From the NCBI RefSeq assembly GCF_013001025.1, contig NZ_CP053021.1, positions 4,172,501 through 4,236,500 on the forward strand: a stretch of DNA of 64,000 nucleotides, written 5' to 3'. Made by a program: the position numbers and the translations under genes. The stretch is from Sphingobium yanoikuyae. Lineage in GTDB: Bacteria > Pseudomonadota > Alphaproteobacteria > Sphingomonadales > Sphingomonadaceae. The notes under the pieces were generated by a model. That model saw nothing but the letters and a program-made list of their open reading frames with translations. It searched no databases and was not told the origin of the DNA. Positions 52,768 to 62,088 of this stretch are shown here, piece after piece; within the stretch, counting starts at the first letter, position 1, and each line of letters begins with the position of its first letter.

Positions 52768-53601
52768 ATGACCGACAGCCGCACGACGCCCCGCCCGCCC
52801 TCCACCGTCCGCAAGGTCGCCAAGGCCGTGCAGGAGAGCAAGGCGCCCGCCATCGCCCGCGCCGCCGCGATCCTGCGCCTGCTGGGCAAGAGCGACCGGT
52901 CGCTCGGCGTGCAGGCGATCGCCAAGGAACTGGGGCTGGTGCCCAGCACCTGCCTCTATGTGCTGCGCGCGCTGGTGGAGGAGGAACTGGTCGCCTTCGA
53001 TCCCGATACCAAACGCTATGCGCTGCAGGCCGGCGTGCTGACGCTGGCGCGCAACTGGCTGCGCCGCGACGCCTTCAATGACCTTGCCCAGCCGGTGCTC
53101 GACCGGCTGGCCCAACGCTTCGGCCTCACCATGCTGGGGGTGCAGGCGGTGGGCCTCGATCATATGATTGTCGTCGCCATGGCGCAGTCAGGCAGCGGCT
53201 TTCAATTGAGCGCCCAGGTTGGCAGCCGCTTTCCCGCTCTCATCAGCGCCACCGGCCGCTGCATCGCCGCCTTTGGCGATTATGGCGAGAAGGAACTGAA
53301 GGCGCGGTTCGACACGCTGCGCTGGGATGATCCGCCGCCCTTCGCCGACTGGATGGAACAATTGCGCCAGACCCGCGCGCAGGGCTTCGCGGTGGACGAG
53401 GGGCAATATATTGCCGGCGTCACCGTCGTTTCGGCGCCGGTGTGGAAAGGCGCGGGCCGCCCGGTCCATGCGCTGGTCGCGATCGGCATCGGCGCCGCGC
53501 TGCAGCGCGAGGGGCTGGGCGCATTGCAACAGGCGCTGGTCGAGGCGGCGGACGCGCTCAGCGAGCAGCTCAGCGGCGACCGTCCCTTACCGGCGGCGTA
53601 G
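52768..53601 (+). CDS. IclR family transcriptional regulator
   Basis: A 277-residue IclR-type regulator. The N-terminal winged helix-turn-helix (SLGVQAIAKELGLVPSTCLY, about residues 47-66) is followed by an effector-binding domain with RYALQAGVLTLA and GRCIAAFG. The proline- and lysine-rich first 25 residues are an extension. IclR proteins commonly control degradation operons; this one is divergent from the acyl-CoA ligase module and probably regulates it. Its 3' end overlaps the convergent beta-propeller gene by 15 bases. Confidence 0.92.
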   Translation: MTDSRTTPRPPSTVRKVAKAVQESKAPAIARAAAILRLLGKSDRSLGVQAIAKELGLVPSTCLYVLRALVEEELVAFDPDTKRYALQAGVLTLARNWLRRDAFNDLAQPVLDRLAQRFGLTMLGVQAVGLDHMIVVAMAQSGSGFQLSAQVGSRFPALISATGRCIAAFGDYGEKELKARFDTLRWDDPPPFADWMEQLRQTRAQGFAVDEGQYIAGVTVVSAPVWKGAGRPVHALVAIGIGAALQREGLGALQQALVEAADALSEQLSGDRPLPAA

Positions 53602-55185
53602 CGCCAGCACGCTCCCTTCGGCGTCGCCCGACACATAGAGCGTGCCGTCCGGTCCCGCCGTCACATCGGCGAAATTGATCATCGGCCCGGCCATGTCGCC
53701 GATCGGGCCCAGGAATTTGGGCGTTATGCCGGCGGGCGCGCCGACCGGCAGGGCGCTGGCGATCGTCGCACGCGCGCCGCCCGACAGGTCGGTGGCGATC
53801 AATGTCTTGGTCCGCGTATCGACGACGAACAATTGCCCGCCGTCAATCGCCAGCCCTTCCGGCCGGCTGAGCCCGTCGATGATCGTCTCGCTGCGACCGC
53901 CCGCGATGCGCAGCACGCGCCCCGCCCCGGCCTCGGCGACATAGGCTGTCCCGTCCGGCGCCAGCGCCACGCCCATCGGCTTGTCGAGTCCGGTCGCGAG
54001 TTCGCCGACCGCGCCATTCTCGATCGAGAGCAGCCGGCCGGTGCCATATTCGGCAACCACCACCGCGCCGCCCGGCGCGACCGCCACACCCATCAACTGG
54101 TCGAGGCCGGAGGCGAGGAAATCGCTTTCCCCCTGCCCCGGCCGATAGCGCGCCACCGCGCCAAGGCCGGTGCTGATGATCCACTCCCCCGCCTGCGCGC
54201 CCGCAGCGACACCGCGCATATAGCCGGGGCAGCCGGGGTAGAAGATCATGCCGGCCAGGGTCAGCGCCTCGCCGGACCGCAGCGTATATCCGAAGGTGCC
54301 GTCAGCAACGAACAACGCGCCATCTGCAGCCATGGCGAGGCCCAGCGGCCATTGCAGCGCGCGCGGCACCACCGATCGCACCTTGCCATCGCCCAGCAAT
54401 TCGGTGATCTCGCCCGGAATGCTCGACACGAAGATGCGGTCGCCGATGAAGCTGACATTGTCGAGGCCGGGGCCAAGATCGGCCAGCACCTCGCGCGTGC
54501 CGCTCACCAGGTCGAGCCGCAGCACCTGCCCGCTGGCCACCTGGGTCGTGACGATCCGCCCCTTGCTGTCGAACTTCACCGAATCCGGCACGCCCAGATC
54601 GCCGGCCACCACTTCGGGCGCACCGCCATTCAGGTCCACCCGCCAAATCTCGTTGGCGCCCATCACCGGGAAATAGAGCTTGCCGTCCGGCCCGACCTGA
54701 AAGGCGTTGGCCATCGGTATATTGTCGAGGATGATGCGCGGTTCGCCGCCATCCAGGTCCAGTTCCATGATCCGCGCGCCGATCCGGCATTCGCCCGCGA
54801 TCAGCCGGCCCTGATGCCAGGTGATCGGGTTGGCGACCGGAATGTCGCCGCGCACCACCCGCACGTCGCCCGATGGCGTGCGCATCGCGACCCGGCCCTC
54901 GGTAATCTCGGTCAGATAGAGGTTGCCGGCATCGTCGAACACCAGATCGTCGGGGGCGACGATGGCGCCGCCCATCGCGCTGATCGTCTCGATCGCGCCG
55001 CTGTCGACATCGATCGCGCTGACCTGGCTGCCACCAACCTGCGCGACATAGAGACGCCCGTCCGGTCCGGTGGCCAGACCATTGGCGCCGTGCAGGCGAC
55101 TGGGCGGGGTCAGCCGCGCGAGGGTCCAGCCCTCGGCAGCGATAGCAGCACTGGCGGCGCCATAACGCCCGGACTGGACCGCCAT
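53587..55185 (-). CDS. SMP-30/NHL-type beta-propeller protein
   Basis: A 532-residue protein built of about a dozen short repeats of the type GLATGPDGRLYVAQ, LVFDDAGNLYLTE, GVALAPDGTAYVAEAG and GLAIDGGQLFVVD, suggesting one or two beta propellers. It resembles gluconolactonase/SMP-30 and virginiamycin-lyase-like proteins, which bind a divalent metal and open lactones. No signal peptide is visible. It lies one base after the aldehyde dehydrogenase stop. A lactonase acting after Baeyer-Villiger oxidation is an attractive but untested idea. Confidence 0.75.
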   Translation of the reverse strand: MAVQSGRYGAASAAIAAEGWTLARLTPPSRLHGANGLATGPDGRLYVAQVGGSQVSAIDVDSGAIETISAMGGAIVAPDDLVFDDAGNLYLTEITEGRVAMRTPSGDVRVVRGDIPVANPITWHQGRLIAGECRIGARIMELDLDGGEPRIILDNIPMANAFQVGPDGKLYFPVMGANEIWRVDLNGGAPEVVAGDLGVPDSVKFDSKGRIVTTQVASGQVLRLDLVSGTREVLADLGPGLDNVSFIGDRIFVSSIPGEITELLGDGKVRSVVPRALQWPLGLAMAADGALFVADGTFGYTLRSGEALTLAGMIFYPGCPGYMRGVAAGAQAGEWIISTGLGAVARYRPGQGESDFLASGLDQLMGVAVAPGGAVVVAEYGTGRLLSIENGAVGELATGLDKPMGVALAPDGTAYVAEAGAGRVLRIAGGRSETIIDGLSRPEGLAIDGGQLFVVDTRTKTLIATDLSGGARATIASALPVGAPAGITPKFLGPIGDMAGPMINFADVTAGPDGTLYVSGDAEGSVLALRRR

Positions 55186-55186
55186 C

Positions 55187-56602
55187 TCAGGCGTAGCCCA
55201 GCAGCGACTTCACTTCGAGATATTCGAGGAAGCCATGCTCGCCCCATTCGCGGCCATTGCCGCTGCGCTTGTAGCCGCCAAAGGGGGCATGGAAATCGAA
55301 CCCGCCATTGATGCTGATCCAGCCGGTGCGCATCCGTCGGGCGACGGCACGGCACTGGTCGACATCGGTGCCGCTGACATAGCCGGCAAGGCCGAAATTG
55401 CTGTCATTGGCGATATCGACCGCATGATCGATATCCTCATAGCCGATGATCACCAGCACTGGGCCGAATATCTCCTCGCGCGCGATCACCATGTCATTGG
55501 TGCCGACGAACACGGTCGGCTTCACGAACCAGCCCTTGTCGATCCCGTCCGGGCGACCGGCGCCACCGGCGATCAGGGTCGCGCCCTCGTCCAGGCCCTT
55601 GCGGATATAGTCCTGGATGATGTTGTACTGGCTCTTCGACACGACTGGACCCATGGCGACATTGCCGGTCGGATCACCGACCGTCACCGCGTCCGCCGCC
55701 GCCTTGGCTGCGGCCACCACTTCATCCATGCGCGCTGCCGGCACCAGCAGGCGCGATCCGGCGCTGCAGGTCTGGCCCGAATTGCCCATCATGCCGCCGG
55801 TCGCGCCCGCGACATTGGCGGCCAGCGCGTCATCGTCCAGCACGATGAAGGCGCTCTTGCCGCCCAGTTCCAGGCCGACCCGCTTGATCGTGGTCGCGGC
55901 ATCCTTCTGGATCTGGACACCGACCGGCTCCGACCCGGTGAAGGACACCATGTCGACATCCTCATGGGTGGACAGCGCGGTGCCGATCACGCTGCCACTG
56001 CCCTGCACCATGTTGAACACGCCCGCCGGCACGCCCGCCGTATCGAGGATTTCAGCCAGGATCTGGGCCGAGAAGGGCGCGAGTTGTGGCGGCTTCAGGA
56101 TCATGGTGCAGCCAGTGGCCAGCGCCGGGAAAATCTTCACGCAGGTCTGGTTCATCGGCCAGTTCCACGGCGTGATGAGGGCGCAGACGCCGATCGGCTC
56201 GCGCGCGATCATCGTCGCGCCATGCGGCTCGTCGAACTTGAACTCGCGCAGCACCTCGATCGCGGTCTGCAGATGGCCGGCCCCCAAGTCGACATGGAAG
56301 CCATGGGCGAGCGAGGACGGCGCGCCCATCTCCTCGATGATCGCATCGCCCAGTTCGGTCTGGCGCCGCGCATATTCGGCCTGGATGGAGAGCAGCAGGT
56401 CGAGCCGCTGTTCGCGCGTGGTCTGCGACCAGCCGGCAAAGGCCTTGCGCGCTGCGGCGACCGCCTTGTTCACATCGGCCACGCCACCGAGCGAGATGGT
56501 ACCGGCCACCGCCTCGGTCGCGGGGTTGATGACATCCGCGGTCTTCGGTTCGACCGGGGCGACCCATTGGCCGTCGATATAGAAGTTCCGATAGTCGCGC
56601 AT
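55187..56602 (-). CDS. Aldehyde dehydrogenase
   Basis: A 471-residue NAD(P)+-dependent aldehyde dehydrogenase with the conserved Asn147 (TPWNWP), Glu245 (ELGGKS) and nucleophile Cys279 (NSGQTCS), plus FTGSEPVG. It lies between the beta-propeller gene (1-base gap) and the ThDP-enzyme gene, on the same strand. If the ThDP enzyme releases an aldehyde, this enzyme would oxidise it; that link is inferred from order. Confidence 0.93.
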   Translation of the reverse strand: MRDYRNFYIDGQWVAPVEPKTADVINPATEAVAGTISLGGVADVNKAVAAARKAFAGWSQTTREQRLDLLLSIQAEYARRQTELGDAIIEEMGAPSSLAHGFHVDLGAGHLQTAIEVLREFKFDEPHGATMIAREPIGVCALITPWNWPMNQTCVKIFPALATGCTMILKPPQLAPFSAQILAEILDTAGVPAGVFNMVQGSGSVIGTALSTHEDVDMVSFTGSEPVGVQIQKDAATTIKRVGLELGGKSAFIVLDDDALAANVAGATGGMMGNSGQTCSAGSRLLVPAARMDEVVAAAKAAADAVTVGDPTGNVAMGPVVSKSQYNIIQDYIRKGLDEGATLIAGGAGRPDGIDKGWFVKPTVFVGTNDMVIAREEIFGPVLVIIGYEDIDHAVDIANDSNFGLAGYVSGTDVDQCRAVARRMRTGWISINGGFDFHAPFGGYKRSGNGREWGEHGFLEYLEVKSLLGYA

Positions 56603-56627
56603 GTCGATGTCCCATCCTCTCCAAAAT

Positions 56628-56738
56628 CCTCCCCTGTTAAGGGGAGGTGGCTGACCAAAGGCCAGACGGAGGGGTGTGTCCGCCAGGGAGACACCCCTCC
56701 ACCGCCTGCGGCGACCCCCCTCCCCTTATCCGGGGAGG
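56628..56738. repeat. Multi-hairpin intergenic repeat
   Basis: Three perfect stems lie in a row: CCTCCCC/GGGGAGG (56628-56634 and 56641-56647), GGAGGGGTGT/ACACCCCTCC (56668-56677 and 56691-56700) and CCTCCCC/GGGGAGG (56719-56725 and 56732-56738). The first and third have the same arms. The CTCCCC/GGGGAGG and GGAGGGGTGT modules are typical of intergenic mosaic repeats in sphingomonads. It separates the ThDP-enzyme and aldehyde-dehydrogenase genes and may attenuate transcription between them. Confidence 0.78.
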
Positions 56739-56747
56739 AAGGGCATT

Positions 56748-58532
56748 TTACTGGGTGCCTTCGGCATACCAGGTGCGGAATTCGGCATATTTCGGCATTT
56801 CTTCCGAATTGGCCTTGGGATCGATCACGACATGGACGACGCCCGGCTTGCCGCTGGCATAGGCGCGCGCGATCGCCGGCTTGATGTCCTCCGCGCGGGT
56901 CACATATTCGCCGTGGCAGCCAAAGCCCTCGCCGATCTTGTCGAAGCGGACTTCCTTGCTCCAATGGGTGCCGGTTTCTTCCGTGCCCTGGCCGAAGGTG
57001 CGCTTGTAGACGCCCACTTCCAGGCCCCACTGATTATCCACGCCGACGACGCAGACCAGCGGCAGCTTGGTGCGCACCGCCACTTCCAGTTCGGCGATAT
57101 GGAACATGAAGCTGCTGTCGGAAGTCAGCAACAGGCCCGGACGGCTGACGCCGGTGGCCGCCTTGTCCGCCAGCATCGCGCCGGTGGCATAGGGGATGCC
57201 GGTGCCGATATGGCCGAAATTCTGGTTCCAGATGACGTCGTTCGGCTTGCACTGCGAATAGGTCCACTGGAAGATCACGCCGGCGCCGCCGTCGCGGATC
57301 AGGATGCCGCCCTTGGGGAAGGCCTCGGTCGCTTCCACCGCCAGACGGGCGGGATGGATCGGCAGGTCGCCGGTGCCGTCGCTCTTGGTGCGCGATTCCG
57401 CCGCCAGCTCGTCCAGTTCCGCCTGACCGTCGCGCATGAAGGCTTCCAGCATCGGCGCAGGGGCGCGCGGCGTGTCCTTCAGCGCCTCTACCAGCTGCGG
57501 CACGACGCCGCGCAGGTCGCCGACCAGCGGCACGTCGATCGGGCGGTTGACGCCGATCGCGGCGGGATCCTGCTCGACATAGATCCACTTGCGGATCGCT
57601 TCATTCTTCATCCAGTAGCGCCATTTGCCGAAATGGACCGGCTCGCCCAGTTCGGTGCCCAGCGCCAGCACCAGATCCGATTCCGTGACTGCCTCGATCG
57701 ACGCCTTGGAGAAGACATATTGGAAGGTGCGATCTTCCAGCCCCTTGATATAGCTGGTGCCGCCCGAAGTCTGGATCACCGGGCAGTTCATCAGGTCCGC
57801 CAGTTCCTTCACCGCCGCGCCGGAGCGCGAGGTGTGGACGGCATGGCCGACCAGCAGGATCGGGTTCTTGGCCGCGCGGATCAGGTCGGCCGCTTCCTTG
57901 ACCCGGTCGATGTCGGCGCCCTGGTTGACCAGGCGATAACGATCGGGCGCCAGTGGCGCGGGAAGGTCCAGTTCCTCCAGGATGATGTGGCTGGGATATT
58001 CGATATAGACCGGGCCGGGAGTGCCGCCCATTGCCTTGCGGATGCCCTCGCGCACGACCTCGTCGGTCTGGTCGGCATATTCGATCGAGGCAGCATATTT
58101 GACGCTATTCTCGAACAGGGGCATCTGCTTGACGAACTGGATGCGGCCGCGACGGACGCGCTGTTCGGTGACGCGGGCGCGCTGGCCCGACAGGAAGATG
58201 ACCGGCGAATTTTCGACCAGCGCGCACTGGATGGCGGGCGCCATATTGGCGATGCCCGGCCCCAGCGTGCCGATCGCGACGGCGGGCTTGCCGGTGATGC
58301 GCGACGCGGCCTCGGCCATGAAGCCGGCAGCGGCCTCATGATGGGGCGCAACCACAGTCCAGCCGCGCCGTTCGGCCTCCAGGAACATGTGGACGAAATT
58401 CGGGTCGGGAATGCCGAACAGCGTGTTGATGCCTTCGGCCTCGAACAGGTCCAGCATCCGCTTGTAGACCGGCGTGCCCTTCTTGTCGGTGGCGTTCACG
58501 TTGACGGCGGGCTTGGGATCGTCATAGCTCAT
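56748..58532 (-). CDS. Thiamine-diphosphate-dependent lyase/decarboxylase family enzyme
   Basis: A 594-residue ThDP enzyme of the acetolactate synthase/oxalyl-CoA decarboxylase/2-hydroxyacyl-CoA lyase superfamily. The cofactor-activating Glu66 is in VAPHHEAAAG. The C-terminal ThDP/metal motif reads SDSSFMFHIAELEVAVRT followed by VDNQWG, so the usual GDG is replaced by SDS, though Asp and Asn metal ligands remain. It overlaps the Rieske gene by four bases (ATGA). Likely reactions are decarboxylation of a 2-oxo acid or cleavage of a 2-hydroxyacyl-CoA to an aldehyde, in line with the neighbouring aldehyde dehydrogenase. Confidence 0.87.
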   Translation of the reverse strand: MSYDDPKPAVNVNATDKKGTPVYKRMLDLFEAEGINTLFGIPDPNFVHMFLEAERRGWTVVAPHHEAAAGFMAEAASRITGKPAVAIGTLGPGIANMAPAIQCALVENSPVIFLSGQRARVTEQRVRRGRIQFVKQMPLFENSVKYAASIEYADQTDEVVREGIRKAMGGTPGPVYIEYPSHIILEELDLPAPLAPDRYRLVNQGADIDRVKEAADLIRAAKNPILLVGHAVHTSRSGAAVKELADLMNCPVIQTSGGTSYIKGLEDRTFQYVFSKASIEAVTESDLVLALGTELGEPVHFGKWRYWMKNEAIRKWIYVEQDPAAIGVNRPIDVPLVGDLRGVVPQLVEALKDTPRAPAPMLEAFMRDGQAELDELAAESRTKSDGTGDLPIHPARLAVEATEAFPKGGILIRDGGAGVIFQWTYSQCKPNDVIWNQNFGHIGTGIPYATGAMLADKAATGVSRPGLLLTSDSSFMFHIAELEVAVRTKLPLVCVVGVDNQWGLEVGVYKRTFGQGTEETGTHWSKEVRFDKIGEGFGCHGEYVTRAEDIKPAIARAYASGKPGVVHVVIDPKANSEEMPKYAEFRTWYAEGTQ

Positions 58533-59905
58533 TTGAGTAACCTCGGTGCGCCCGTACCCATGTACGTGGCTAGGTTGCGGTGGAAATTGGTGATCTTGCG
58601 TTCCTGGTGGGGGTTGGGCAGCGGCCCGCGGAAACCGCGCGACTTCATGCCCTTCTGCACCCATTCCATGTTCGAGAAATCCTGGGCGAGGACGGCGCCC
58701 CAGCCCTCGGCGGTAGCCTCCGTCTCTTCCCATTCGGTGACCGGCACTTCGCCTTCGGGAAAGCGCTCGATCGCGTAGGATTCAAAGATGCACATGTCGG
58801 GATCGTCGCCATAGGGACGGGTGCGGTAGCACAGGGCGAAGGTGATCCCCTGCAGCACCGACATGTTGGGAAAGACGTGCCAGGCGAGGCCCGCCTCGGC
58901 CATCACCTCGGGCGGGATTTCCGGCCAGATGACGCCGCGCGCGGCATCGTCCGCCTTGGCGGATTTCAGCCAATGGGCGATGACGTCGCCCGCCGCCGTG
59001 CCCTCGGGCAGTTCGTCGACCAGCCGGCTCGCCGCATTGACCAAGGTCTCGGTCGAGGCGGCATAGTTCAGCGTCTCGTAATTTTCGCGGATCAGCTCAT
59101 AGGTGGAGCGGCGCGGATCATCGCCCTTGCCGGCGCGGGTGACGCTGCTGCTCTGGCTCATCTGGAAAGCCGGGTCGCGCTGGTCGAAACCGCTCACCCC
59201 ATGCAGGCCATAGGCCGCGCTGTATGCGTAATAATCGCCATAATCGAGCAGCTGGGTATGGGTGCCCGCGACATGATAAGGCTCCATGAAAGCCTCCAGC
59301 GCGGTCTTCCAATTGGCCGGATAGACCACCCATTTGCGCCATTTGTAGCGCATCTTGTCCATTTCGAAGTGGGACAGGATGCGGCCGGCATCGCCCAGGA
59401 AATCGATCAGCGGCTCGGCATTGAGGTCCATATGGATCCAGATCCAGCCACCCCATATATCGATCTTGACGTCCGACAGGCGGGTGCATTCGGCATTGAG
59501 CGCGCCCTGCCAGTCCTGCGGGTCGAGGATGTAGGTGTTGTTACCCTCTGTATCGAAGGTCCAGCCATGGAAGCCGCAGACGAAGCTGCGCCGGTTCTTG
59601 CCACGCACCGAATGCACGTCCTTGGGCACATCGACCAGTTGGCGGCCGCGATGCGGGCATACATTGAAGAAGGCGCGCAACGTGTCGGGCGCGGTCCGCA
59701 CGATGATGATCGACTCGTCGCAAATGTCGTAGGTCATCCAGTCGCCGACATCGGGCAGTTCCTCGACCCGCGCCGCCATCTGCCAGACATGGGGCCACAG
59801 CTTCTCCTTCTCCGCCAGGGCATAGTCCTTCGACAGGAATGCCTCGGTCGGGTAGGTCAGCGGCTTGGCCAGCGCCTCCACATCGATATTGTCGATCTTG
59901 CTCAT
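58529..59905 (-). CDS. Rieske non-heme iron oxygenase, large subunit
   Basis: A 458-residue ring-hydroxylating-type oxygenase. The Rieske [2Fe-2S] ligands are Cys83-x-His85 (CPHRG) and Cys110-x2-His113 (CGFHGW). The mononuclear iron ligands His210 and His216 lie in EPYHVAGTH. The ATG at 59905 has an AGGAGG at the right distance, next to a GCAACG/CGTTGC hairpin. No small subunit or reductase is encoded nearby, so it may be a homo-oligomeric terminal oxygenase (hydroxylase or demethylase). Electron partners must come from elsewhere. Confidence 0.93.
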   Translation of the reverse strand: MSKIDNIDVEALAKPLTYPTEAFLSKDYALAEKEKLWPHVWQMAARVEELPDVGDWMTYDICDESIIIVRTAPDTLRAFFNVCPHRGRQLVDVPKDVHSVRGKNRRSFVCGFHGWTFDTEGNNTYILDPQDWQGALNAECTRLSDVKIDIWGGWIWIHMDLNAEPLIDFLGDAGRILSHFEMDKMRYKWRKWVVYPANWKTALEAFMEPYHVAGTHTQLLDYGDYYAYSAAYGLHGVSGFDQRDPAFQMSQSSSVTRAGKGDDPRRSTYELIRENYETLNYAASTETLVNAASRLVDELPEGTAAGDVIAHWLKSAKADDAARGVIWPEIPPEVMAEAGLAWHVFPNMSVLQGITFALCYRTRPYGDDPDMCIFESYAIERFPEGEVPVTEWEETEATAEGWGAVLAQDFSNMEWVQKGMKSRGFRGPLPNPHQERKITNFHRNLATYMGTGAPRLLK

Positions 59906-59916
59906 GGCATCCTCCT

Positions 59917-59932
59917 GCAACGTCCGCGTTGC
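59917..59932 (-). promoter_or_regulatory. Hairpin next to the Rieske gene ribosome-binding site
   Basis: A perfect 6-bp inverted repeat GCAACG/CGTTGC with a 4-base loop directly precedes the AGGAGG. It could influence translation initiation. Further upstream, TTGCGA and an A+T-rich GAAAATATTGTCC stretch (about 59975-60003) may form the promoter. Confidence 0.35.
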
Positions 59933-60072
59933 CCGATGGGTACGGCCCGCGAGTCCGCTCGCCGGGTCCGCAAGGACAATATTTTCAACCTGCCTATCGC
60001 AACTGGCGGGAGCGCCCCAAGGGAAGAGCGGCGACCGCTACGAACCATCCCCGGGGCGATCCGGCCCATGGC

Positions 60073-61902
60073 TCAGGACCGCAATTCCATGCCGTCGAGA
60101 TCGCCCTTCGCGCGCCAGTCCTGCACCAGTTTCTGGAATGCGCCCCAGCCCGGCCCATAGCTGCGGAACAGCGCCCAGGGCGCCTTCACCTGGCCTTCAT
60201 TGGTGAAATAGCTGGGGGTGCATTCCTGCTGGAAGGCGGTCATGTCGATTTCCATTTCCTCGAAATGGCGGACATAATCCTCCTGCCCCTGCAGGGTGGT
60301 CTCGACCACCTTGGCGCCCTTATCCATCACCGCATGGATGATATGGGCGATATGCTCCGCCTGGCGGCCGAACTGTTCGGTCACGCTGGCGTTGAGGCCG
60401 CCTTGGATATAGCCGATGAAGAACTGGTTGGGGAAACCATGGGTCATGGTGCCGTGCAGGGTGCGCGGGCCATTGGCCCAATGATCGTAGATGGACAGGC
60501 CATCGCGTCCCTCGACCGCATCGATGCCCCAGCGGCGCTTCAGCTCGCTCGTCACCTCGAAGCCGCTGGCGAAGATGATGCAGTCGACCTCATATTCGAC
60601 GCCGCCCGACACGAAGCCCTTCTCGGTGATCTTCTCCAGCCCCTTGCTGTCGGCAACGTCGATCAGCGTGACATTGGGCCGGTTGAAGGTCGGGTAGAAC
60701 TCATTGCTCGACAGCGGACGCTTGCAGAGGAAGCGATACCAGGGCTTCAGGGCCTCGGCCGTCGCCTTGTCATCGACCATCTCGTCGACGCGGGCGCGCA
60801 GCCGCTCCATCACGCGATAATCGACCACCTCGCGCTTGGCCATGAACTGCTCGATCGACATTTCCGGCCAGCCTTCGGCTTCCAGTTCGGCCGACAGGTT
60901 GCGGGCAATCTCGGTCCAGATGTCGCAGATGAGGTCCGGCTCGCCCGGCGCGAAGGATTCCATCGCGGCGCGGTGGAAATTGGCCTGGCGATCGGCCTGC
61001 CAGCCGGGCTGGAGCGATGCCGCCCAGTCGGCGTCGGTCGCCGGATTGGGCCGCTCGTCCACGGTCGATGGCGTGCGCTGGATGACATAGAGCTGCTTGG
61101 CATAGCGGCCGAGATAGGGCACCGCCTGGATCGCGGTCGCGCCGGTGCCGATGATGGCGACGCGCTTGTCGGCCAGTTTGTCGAGCACCGGATTGGCGTA
61201 GCTGCCGCCGCTATAATCATAGTCCCAGCGGGCAGTGTGGAAGATCTTGCCCTTGAAGCTGTTGATGCCGGCGATGCCGGGCAGCTTGGGCATGTTGAGC
61301 ACGCCGCAGCCCATCACCACGAAGCGGGCCAGCAGTTCGTCGCCCCGGCTGGTGCCGACGCGCCAGCGCTGGATCGTCTCGTCCCATTTCAGCGAGGTGA
61401 TGAGGGTGTGGAACAATGCCTTGTCGGCGAAACCGAAGCTTTCGGCGATCTGGCGGCAATAGGCCTGGATCTCCGCGCCGTCGGCGAATTTCTTCGACGG
61501 CATGAAGCCGGTTTCTTCCAGCAGCGGCAGATAGCAATAGGCGTCATTGTCGCACTGGATGCCGGGATAGCGATTCCAGTACCAGACGCCGCCGAAATCG
61601 CCGCCATGGTCGATATTGCGGAAATTGGTGACGCCTTGTTTGGTCAGGTGATAGCCGGCGAGCAGGCCGGCAAAGCCCGCGCCCAGCACCACGACATCCA
61701 GTTCCTCGACGATCGGGTCACGCGCGACGACCGGCATATGCGGGTCGACGTCATAGCTGTGCGTCGTGTCGTCGGTGGTCGGCTGATATTGGCCTTCCCG
61801 GTCGGCGCGCATCCGCTTGTCGCGCTCGGCGCGATATTTCTCGCGCAGGGTCGGGATATCGAATGTGTCAGCCGCAGGCGTCTGCGTCGGCTTGCAGGTC
61901 AT
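60073..61902 (-). CDS. Flavin-containing Baeyer-Villiger monooxygenase
   Basis: A 609-residue class B flavoprotein monooxygenase that converts ketones to esters or lactones with NADPH and O2. The BVMO fingerprint FKGKIFHTARWD is at 216-227, between two Rossmann motifs, VLGAGFAG (72-79) and IIGTGATAIQ (250-259). An N-terminal extension of about 65 residues before the FAD motif is typical of the cyclopentadecanone/phenylacetone monooxygenase subgroup. A candidate TetR operator lies 39 bases upstream. Esterases and a lactonase-like propeller in the window could process its products. Confidence 0.94.
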   Translation of the reverse strand: MTCKPTQTPAADTFDIPTLREKYRAERDKRMRADREGQYQPTTDDTTHSYDVDPHMPVVARDPIVEELDVVVLGAGFAGLLAGYHLTKQGVTNFRNIDHGGDFGGVWYWNRYPGIQCDNDAYCYLPLLEETGFMPSKKFADGAEIQAYCRQIAESFGFADKALFHTLITSLKWDETIQRWRVGTSRGDELLARFVVMGCGVLNMPKLPGIAGINSFKGKIFHTARWDYDYSGGSYANPVLDKLADKRVAIIGTGATAIQAVPYLGRYAKQLYVIQRTPSTVDERPNPATDADWAASLQPGWQADRQANFHRAAMESFAPGEPDLICDIWTEIARNLSAELEAEGWPEMSIEQFMAKREVVDYRVMERLRARVDEMVDDKATAEALKPWYRFLCKRPLSSNEFYPTFNRPNVTLIDVADSKGLEKITEKGFVSGGVEYEVDCIIFASGFEVTSELKRRWGIDAVEGRDGLSIYDHWANGPRTLHGTMTHGFPNQFFIGYIQGGLNASVTEQFGRQAEHIAHIIHAVMDKGAKVVETTLQGQEDYVRHFEEMEIDMTAFQQECTPSYFTNEGQVKAPWALFRSYGPGWGAFQKLVQDWRAKGDLDGMELRS

Positions 61903-61940
61903 GACCTCTCCTGGGGATCGCTGTTCTCGCCATTTTGTTA

Positions 61941-61958
61941 ATCAACACATATGTTGAC
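61941..61958 (-). promoter_or_regulatory. AATCAACA-N4-TGTTGA operator upstream of the BVMO gene
   Basis: ATCAACA and TGTTGAC flank a CATA spacer; six of seven arm bases are symmetric. Sequence and spacing match the palindrome at 7902-7919 upstream of the TauD-type gene. It lies 39 bases from the BVMO start codon, in the expected promoter. Confidence 0.58.
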
Positions 61959-62088
61959 TTGCAATGGCGGAGCGGCGGGCCGGCGCTGTTAGCGCTGTGG
62001 CGATCCCTTGGCGGCCTTCTGGCCGCGGCGCTGCCCTGAAAATGGGCAGTCAGCGGGAGAGGTAGTCAGTCGTCAGCTAGCGCGCCGA

